This document shows, piece by piece, positions 7,401-10,586 of a stretch of DNA of 10,586 nt (its first letter is position 1; every line of letters starts with the position of its first letter). The translations under genes were made by a program, and so were the position numbers. This DNA is from Spirochaetaceae bacterium (lineage in GTDB: Bacteria > Spirochaetota > Spirochaetia > Treponematales > Breznakiellaceae), in assembly GCA_031280705.1 (NCBI GenBank), contig JAITGJ010000289.1, positions 1-10,586 on the forward strand, in the 5' to 3' direction. Under the pieces are notes generated by a model. That model did not search any database, had not been told where the DNA came from, and saw only the letters and a list, made by a program, of their open reading frames with translations.

Positions 7401-8230
7401 GCGAACAAATTTTCGCGGTGGAAAGTATTCCTGTTCTGACGGACCGCGATATCCGCACGGCCGGGAGCGGCCCCGGGCTGTTTCACAATAGTGCGGAAGG
7501 AATGTCCCGTTTTATCCGCCGCGCCGCGCCGTTTTACGAACAGGCAGCCATTCTCGATACGCCGCGTCCGGAAAATCCCCGCCGGACGCCCGTTTCCTTC
7601 CGGGACGAAGCGGCGGGCGCGTCAATAAAGGCTGTATTCCGGCATGACAGCGAAAATTCCGGCGAAGGGGCGGACGATATTTTTGAAAAAATAGACGCGA
7701 TTCTTGCCCGCCACAAAAAAAAAGACGGCGGGGAAATTTTTACCGCCGCACGTTTTGGCGTCATTGCCCATGCCTGCGCAAAAGATCTGCTTGACGGCGC
7801 CGAGCCGGCAATTCCGCCGGGAGAAGGCGGTGCGCTCACTCCCGGAGAAAGTGAAACCGTACTCCGCGCGGGCGTAGAGCTTGCAAAGCGTTTTTTGCGT
7901 TCTCCGCTGGGACACAAAGCCGCTTCCGCCGTGCTCCGGAAAACCGAATATCCATTCAAGATGCTTGAGAAAACACGAGACGGCGGGAGCCTCTTTATTG
8001 ACGGCGTGATCGATTTACTGTTTGAAGATGAAAGCACGGTCTATGTCGCTGATTTCAAAACCGACAGCCGCGAAAACCCCGCGGAGCATGTTTTCCAGAT
8101 GGCGTTTTATTACCGCGCCGCCAGGGAACTCCGCCAAAAAGACTGCCGCGTCTGGCTCTATTATCTCCGTACCGGGCGCGCGGTTGAAATGACCGGCGCG
8201 GCGGCGGAGATTTCCGAAAACGCCGGCTGA
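4481..8230 (+). CDS. addA: AddA-like ATP-dependent helicase-nuclease (UvrD family)
   Basis: This 1249-residue protein, close to Bacillus AddA in length, is the motor and second nuclease of the end-resection complex. Superfamily 1A motifs run in order: Q motif LNREQ (6-10), Walker A AGAGSGKT (24-31), Ia TLTFTRKAAAEM (54-65), II IDEFQD (385-390), III VGDEKQSIYRFRGAD (427-441), IV LRTNYRS (459-465), V TIHKSKGLEFPVVF (809-822) and VI LLYVAMTRAERELYL (887-901). A C-terminal RecB-type nuclease follows with H1097, D1177 (GVIDLL), D1191-F-K1193 (ADFKTD) and Q1206 (FQMAFYY). The chosen start has GGAGG (4470-4474) six bases upstream, and its ATGA overlaps the addB stop, indicating translational coupling. 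An in-frame ATG at 4406 would add 25 arginine-rich residues inside addB and is unlikely. All motifs look intact, so the enzyme should be active. Confidence 0.93.
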   Translation: MTGIQLNREQEAAVKSRKNTVVTAGAGSGKTSVLASRYAHLVTEEGITVDRILTLTFTRKAAAEMYRRIHAVLSRIAAEAAGTRQERARNAVRDFFRARIQTLDSYGSSIARQAAVRYGIAPDFLIDDEKCRSLAVRTALPFLVARENHPAIQRLYGQKRPEEIASGLFAETVWKYGAIDAPPGFAEEMKKQCRIILPEWGKSSDYVGNILDELARALADAPGDAFTGIVSPAMKPFLDGEIVIPSQSGLENYFACILSAPGAEEVRIAEAHPLRQELLACLNFVDSLAWIGIQKGKKDSPAKLAIRKLREETNNFSSIAVFSAQAGTIFSLMRLLGEFQENWLAEKRREKILGFSDTARLARAILRDHPDVRSAEKAAFDAIMIDEFQDNNELQKELLFLLAEKQDRNTTGIPGTSAIEAEKLFFVGDEKQSIYRFRGADVSVFRKLSGELAGESLSLRTNYRSAPALIGVFNALFGGNSAETDGAPDRGAFPGVFVSPRADNPLPPFEAAYTPLRAPPAEEYAKKTDGVPGRFAVYVLDAARPAGTDGDGEAPDDAGEELNGAENEAVFVAGKIEELLNQKNEAGAARYAPGDIAVLFRSHSPQRFFEKHLNLRGIPYAAEGLTGVFADAPVNDLLAPLRLAAWPLDTEAYAVMLRSPFASLSPGGMAEAVAEFNREREQAGTSAETLLPFSDATLPLLNGTDRERFINARNLYRELRKKAETETIAALLSWLWYDSGYRYETEWHPETESYRELYDYLFSMAVQADSSGMSLAGFTGSLLGLRDGGGTLEFENIPLERSGAVHLMTIHKSKGLEFPVVFLVCCGNRSRTGGIEGDVYETAEGGLALSPPLPPECAGRVKIKRNYFYEKSLAEERKKETAELRRLLYVAMTRAERELYLSGSFPLGRNETITTTENLPERLCAAVQEKCEKQEKEAETNNLPGDSIINNGTLFGLILPALAARLPEKNDPPGEQIFAVESIPVLTDRDIRTAGSGPGLFHNSAEGMSRFIRRAAPFYEQAAILDTPRPENPRRTPVSFRDEAAGASIKAVFRHDSENSGEGADDIFEKIDAILARHKKKDGGEIFTAARFGVIAHACAKDLLDGAEPAIPPGEGGALTPGESETVLRAGVELAKRFLRSPLGHKAASAVLRKTEYPFKMLEKTRDGGSLFIDGVIDLLFEDESTVYVADFKTDSRENPAEHVFQMAFYYRAARELRQKDCRVWLYYLRTGRAVEMTGAAAEISENAG

Positions 8231-8311
8231 AGCGGGTATGACGGCTCCGCGCGGGATATGGTACGGGCCTTCCGGACACGCTTCACAAAACGGGCGGATT
8301 TATGGAAACTA

Positions 8312-8320
8312 TGATACAAT
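8312..8320 (+). promoter_or_regulatory. Extended -10 promoter for the acyltransferase gene
   Basis: TGA directly followed by TACAAT (8315-8320) gives an extended -10 element with five of six consensus bases, about 70 bases before the next start codon. No good -35 sits at the right distance; the hexamer 17 bases upstream is GGGCGG, which suits an extended -10 promoter. It lies in the 159-base gap after addA, implying that the acyltransferase has its own transcript. No clear intrinsic terminator was found in this gap. Confidence 0.5.
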
Positions 8321-8389
8321 AGAGTTGTTGAACAGGCTCTTGGGGCAGGTCCCGCCGGGCAATACACCGGACGGCATGAAGGAGGAAAT

Positions 8390-9124
8390 ATGGCTCATTT
8401 AAGAACAGCGTTTGTATTTTTTATCATCAGCATCATGATGATCATACTTATTATTCCAGGGCTTCTGTTTGCCGTACTGCGCGTTCTGGGACTGCGAAAG
8501 CCGGTGTCCATAGTGGTGTACCGCCTTGCTCAGGCGTGGGCAAAGCTGCTCATTTGGATCGCGGGCTGTAAATTTATGGTCGCGGGCAGGGAAAACATTC
8601 CCCGCACGGGCGGCGTCTGTTTTGCGAGCAATCACGGAAGCATCGTTGACATCCCGCTGCTGCTTGCGACTACCGGACGGCCCGCCGGCTTTATCGCAAA
8701 AAAGGAATTGTCGTTCATCCCCCTCCTGAATATCTGGATTCTGCTTTTGGGCGGCCTGTTCCTTGACAGAAAAAATGTGCGCAAGGCGGTAGGAACCATC
8801 AAGACCGGCGTCAGGCGGATAGAGAACGGGGCGGCCATGATTATTTTCCCCGAAGGACACCGTTCCCGGGGGGAAGGGCTTCTGCCGTTTCATCAGGGGT
8901 CTTTCAAACTCGCCACCCAGTCGGGATCGCCCATTGTTCCGGTGGCCATTACGGGAAGTTATGAGACATTTGAAAAAACCGGCCTTCTACAGACTACTCA
9001 TCTCAGCATTACGTACCTCCCGGCGATCGTGGTTACAGACTTTGCGGTGGAAGACCGGCGGCGCGCGGTTGCGGAAAAAGTGCGGGCGGCTATTGCGGAA
9101 GAACTGCAAAAGAGCGTACACTAG
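8390..9124 (+). CDS. plsC: 1-acyl-sn-glycerol-3-phosphate acyltransferase (LPLAT family)
   Basis: This 244-residue membrane-associated enzyme should transfer an acyl chain to the sn-2 position of lysophosphatidic acid, giving phosphatidic acid for phospholipid synthesis. An N-terminal hydrophobic segment (about residues 7-30) would anchor it in the inner membrane. The acyltransferase blocks are clear: NHGSIVD (81-87) with the HX4D pair H82 and D87, GGLFLDRKN (121-129), FPEGHRSR (153-160) and VPVAITG (183-189). Length and block order are normal for PlsC. The start is fixed by AAGGAGG (8379-8385), four bases upstream of the ATG. It stands alone after its own promoter. Other LPLAT substrates, such as ornithine lipid precursors, cannot be excluded, so the symbol is probable rather than certain. 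Confidence 0.9.
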   Translation: MAHLRTAFVFFIISIMMIILIIPGLLFAVLRVLGLRKPVSIVVYRLAQAWAKLLIWIAGCKFMVAGRENIPRTGGVCFASNHGSIVDIPLLLATTGRPAGFIAKKELSFIPLLNIWILLLGGLFLDRKNVRKAVGTIKTGVRRIENGAAMIIFPEGHRSRGEGLLPFHQGSFKLATQSGSPIVPVAITGSYETFEKTGLLQTTHLSITYLPAIVVTDFAVEDRRRAVAEKVRAAIAEELQKSVH

Positions 9125-9447
9125 CCGGGCCCGCTCCGTTCGCTGTTTTCGCGCGGCGTTATCGGTCTGAAACAGAACAGGAAAAGGCCCGCTGATCAAA
9201 AGAAAACGCTGTTTTTATGCCGTGAAGTGCATTATACTTTTAAAAGAACTGCCCATAAATCCGGCTGAACGCCGTGTGTTTTTGGGCCGTTGGGATTGAG
9301 GGGAAATCCGCCTTTGGAAACGGGTTTCGCCGCCTTTACCCGTACCGAAAACACGTGTTTCCGTACCTTAAAAAGGCCCTCATGCCGTTTTATTTTCTGT
9401 CCGTCCCCACGGGTGAACAGACGCCATTTTTTTGTCAAGGAGAACCG
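9125..9447. other. Intergenic region with a -10 box and palindrome
   Basis: This 323-base gap carries no convincing gene. TATACT at 9233-9238 is a good -10 hexamer, but no clear -35 accompanies it, giving a leader of about 200 bases before the lipoprotein gene. The leader holds a perfect 12-base palindrome, AAACACGTGTTT (9349-9360), flanked by direct copies of CCGTACC (9340-9346 and 9361-9367), and a small stem CGGGT/ACCCG (9321-9325, 9338-9342). No strong intrinsic terminator for the acyltransferase gene is visible. Open frames here on both strands lack ribosome sites. Confidence 0.5.
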
Positions 9448-10029
9448 ATGAAAAGACCGGCTTTGCCCATGATCCCCCTGATCGTTTTGGGTTTTGTACT
9501 GGCGGGCTGCGCCAAGCCGCCCACCGCTGAGATGGAAGCCGCCGAGGCCGCGCTCACACGGGCGGAAAACGACGCCAACGCCGCAGCCTATGCGGAAAGC
9601 GCGCTGGTCCGCGCACGGGACGCCGCCGCCCGTATGCGGACGGAAGCCCGCGCGAAACGCTATGACGCCGCCAAAACCGCCGCCGCCGAAGTGGTCGCCG
9701 CCGCTGACCGGGCCGTTGCCGATGGCCGCGCGGGCGCGGCCCGCGCCCAGGAAGAAGCCGCTTCACTCGTGGGAAGCCTCCGCGGTACGCTCACGGAGAC
9801 GGAAAACGCCCTAACCAGCGCGCAAAGCGTACCGAACGTTCAGCTTGATTTTCCCGCGCTGTCAAACGATCTGGGGCGGGCCCGCACCCAGGTTAATCAG
9901 GCCGAAACCGCCGTTAACGCCGGACGTCCCCGGGAAGCGGTTGAGCAGGGCCGCGCCGCCCGTGCCGCGCTGGGGGACATCCAGACGCGCATTTCCAACG
10001 GCGTCCGCGAGGCGGGCCGGAAAAAATAG
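9448..10029 (+). CDS. Alanine-rich lipoprotein, DUF4398-like
   Basis: This 193-residue protein has a lipoprotein signal: basic MKRP, a hydrophobic stretch at about residues 8-18, and the lipobox LAGC with the acylated cysteine at C21. The mature part is almost entirely predicted helix, rich in Ala, Arg and Glu. Its repeating A-x-x-A spacing, as in AEAALTRAEN and RYDAAKTAAAEVVAAADRA, resembles DUF4398 envelope lipoproteins. It should be membrane-anchored facing the periplasm; no enzymatic motif is visible and the function is unknown. The start is set by AGGAG (9438-9442) five bases upstream and by the signal peptide it creates. An in-frame GTG at 9274 would add 58 residues and bury the signal, so it is rejected. 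The family call rests on composition and pattern only. Confidence 0.8.
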   Translation: MKRPALPMIPLIVLGFVLAGCAKPPTAEMEAAEAALTRAENDANAAAYAESALVRARDAAARMRTEARAKRYDAAKTAAAEVVAAADRAVADGRAGAARAQEEAASLVGSLRGTLTETENALTSAQSVPNVQLDFPALSNDLGRARTQVNQAETAVNAGRPREAVEQGRAARAALGDIQTRISNGVREAGRKK

Positions 10030-10033
10030 CGAG

Positions 10034-10064
10034 CCGGCCAAAAAAACGCGCTTTTTTTCGGCCG
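10034..10064 (+). terminator. Terminator-like hairpin after the lipoprotein gene
   Basis: A hairpin starts five bases after the stop codon. CGGCC (10035-10039) pairs with GGCCG (10060-10064), and seven A (10040-10046) pair with seven T (10052-10058), leaving C10059 bulged and a five-base CGCGC loop. The A and T runs inside a GC-clamped stem allow termination from either side. The T run is part of the stem, so it is not textbook; position favours a terminator. Confidence 0.45.
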
Positions 10065-10068
10065 TCTC

Positions 10069-10121
10069 CAAGCCCTGCCCTTCGATATGGCCAAACCCAA
10101 CGGGTTTTGGCCATATCGAAG
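10069..10121. repeat. Long hairpin with CAAGCCCTGCCC flank
   Basis: CTTCGATATGGCCAAA (10080-10095) and TTTGGCCATATCGAAG (10106-10121) are perfect 16-base reverse complements. CCC (10096-10098) and GGG (10102-10104) extend the stem past one extra T. The left flank CAAGCCCTGCCC (10069-10080) is the exact reverse complement of bases 43-54 beside the hairpin at the left edge of the window. The stem sequences differ, so only the flank and the hairpin architecture are shared. Confidence 0.8.
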
Positions 10122-10236
10122 CACCGGCCCCTTCGACACGTCTTTTGGTTGTGCGCCGCCCGGCCTTTCCCCATTCATTCAGCCACGCCTGTTCTTTTTT
10201 CCACGCGCTAATCTGGCCGGACACGGCTTCCGGGCG

Positions 10237-10392
10237 TTACTTTCCGGTCAATATCAATATCAAAATCCAGACTGCCCAAGGCATGGGCTGCGCCCCTTTG
10301 TGGTGAGCGGATTCCACCCAGCGCCGCGCCGTTCTGGGGTTTAGGCCTGACAGAGCGGCAATATTGGCGCCGGTCAAGTTATTTTTCGCCAT
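10237..10392 (-). CDS. Small helix-turn-helix protein, phage or element type
   Basis: A 51-residue frame reads from ATG at 10392 to TAA at 10237. Residues 11-26, IAALSGLNPRTARRWV, form a classic helix-turn-helix with the RTARRW recognition helix, and the rest (PMPWAVWILILILTGK) is a short hydrophobic helix. The layout resembles tiny regulators from prophages and integrative elements that end shortly after a 'P-(Y/W)-A-x-W' segment. No good ribosome site precedes the ATG; the frame extends upstream to an ATG at 10500 inside a palindrome, but those residues look non-coding. It would run opposite to all other genes here. It could be a real regulator or the remnant of an element; partners and target are unknown. 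Confidence 0.5.
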   Translation of the reverse strand: MAKNNLTGANIAALSGLNPRTARRWVESAHHKGAQPMPWAVWILILILTGK

Positions 10393-10476
10393 AGCAAGGA
10401 TCGTAACGCTTCCGGGACGGGAGTTTTGTACATACCCTCCGCAAAATCCCGCCCTCTGGCGGAGCATAATAATTAG

Positions 10477-10512
10477 AGTCTGTCTATAATGTGGACACAT
10501 TATAGACAGACT
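10477..10512. repeat. Perfect 16-bp palindrome carrying TATAAT on both strands
   Basis: Bases 10477-10492 and 10497-10512 are perfect reverse complements around the loop GGAC. Each arm contains the -10 consensus: TATAAT at 10485-10490 on + and its complement at 10499-10504 for the minus strand. No matching -35 boxes were found at 16-18 bases, so promoter activity is unproven. The minus-strand copy lies about 110 bases upstream of the HTH gene. It could be an operator, a transcript hairpin, or part of a mobile-element end. Confidence 0.75.
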
Positions 10513-10524
10513 TCCTTGAAAATC

Positions 10525-10556
10525 GCATTTTCGCAGCCTAAAGGCTAAGAAAATGC
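10525..10556. repeat. Imperfect hairpin in the right-edge cluster
   Basis: GCATTTTC (10525-10532) pairs with GAAAATGC (10549-10556). After a two-by-two internal loop, AGCC (10535-10538) pairs with GGCT (10543-10546) around TAAA. CCTT (10514-10517) and AAGG (10557-10560) can extend the outside. It is the middle of three consecutive hairpins. Confidence 0.65.
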
Positions 10557-10563
10557 AAGGTCT

Positions 10564-10586
10564 GTCCGCAAAGTAACCGACTTTGT
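10564..10586. repeat. Truncated CAAAG-N7-CTTTG hairpin
   Basis: CAAAG (10569-10573) pairs with CTTTG (10581-10585) around the seven-base loop TAACCGA, and the window then ends. The left arm, GTCCGCAAAG, differs at one base from the left arm of the hairpin at 258-292 (GTCCACAAAG). Loop length and inner stem are identical, so this is probably a second member of the same family cut by the window edge. Confidence 0.55.

Noticed and set aside
8228..8285. Seven-base inverted repeat TGAAGCG/CGCTTCA after addA as a terminator
   Set aside because: The arms are 44 bases apart with no T-tract, so chance is the simpler explanation.
9232..9438. Minus-strand 68-residue open frame in the gap before the lipoprotein gene
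   Set aside because: No ribosome site, no motif, and it covers the -10 box and palindrome in the same interval.
9274..9447. Upstream GTG start for the lipoprotein
   Set aside because: It would put 58 residues ahead of the signal peptide and lipobox; ATG 9448 has a ribosome site at proper spacing.
10030..10586. CRISPR array or terminal inverted repeats of a complete insertion sequence
   Set aside because: The hairpins are not a regularly spaced direct-repeat series, and no transposase or integrase frame is present in the window.

Overview
The window is a stretch of bacterial chromosome, GC-rich and densely coded on the + strand. The diderm envelope implied by the lipoprotein, the AKR-ferredoxin fusion, the AddBA pair, a tRNA gene with no encoded CCA, and the abundant intergenic hairpins are all compatible with a high-GC spirochaete of the Treponema lineage. 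That assignment is inference at low to moderate confidence; no single marker here proves it.

Left edge (1-500): a long perfect hairpin, a sigma70-type promoter, a tRNA-Leu(UAG) gene, a possible terminator, a second large hairpin, and a potentially structured leader. Middle (506-8230): three co-directional genes that look like one transcription unit. They are an aldo/keto reductase with a C-terminal two-cluster ferredoxin-type domain, an AddB-like nuclease (974 aa), and an AddA helicase-nuclease (1249 aa from a corrected start). addB and addA overlap by four bases (ATGA), so they are translationally coupled. Together they should form an AddAB/RexAB-class enzyme that resects double-strand DNA ends and feeds RecA recombination. 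Both catalytic nuclease sites and the AddB iron-sulfur staple cysteines are present. AddB lacks an N-terminal P-loop, so AddA should supply the only motor.

Right half (8231-10586): a promoter with an extended -10 precedes a 1-acyl-glycerol-3-phosphate acyltransferase (phospholipid synthesis). A 323-base intergenic region follows, then an alanine-rich helical lipoprotein resembling DUF4398 proteins, then a terminator-like hairpin. The last 550 bases hold a second long hairpin sharing a 12-base flank with the one at the left edge, a small minus-strand helix-turn-helix gene, and a cluster of three hairpins running into the window edge.

The genes are mostly ordinary housekeeping functions. I found no phage, CRISPR array, toxin-antitoxin or defence island. 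The least explained material is the intergenic repeat structure: two motif families, each seen once at either end of the window, and the palindrome beside the small HTH gene.
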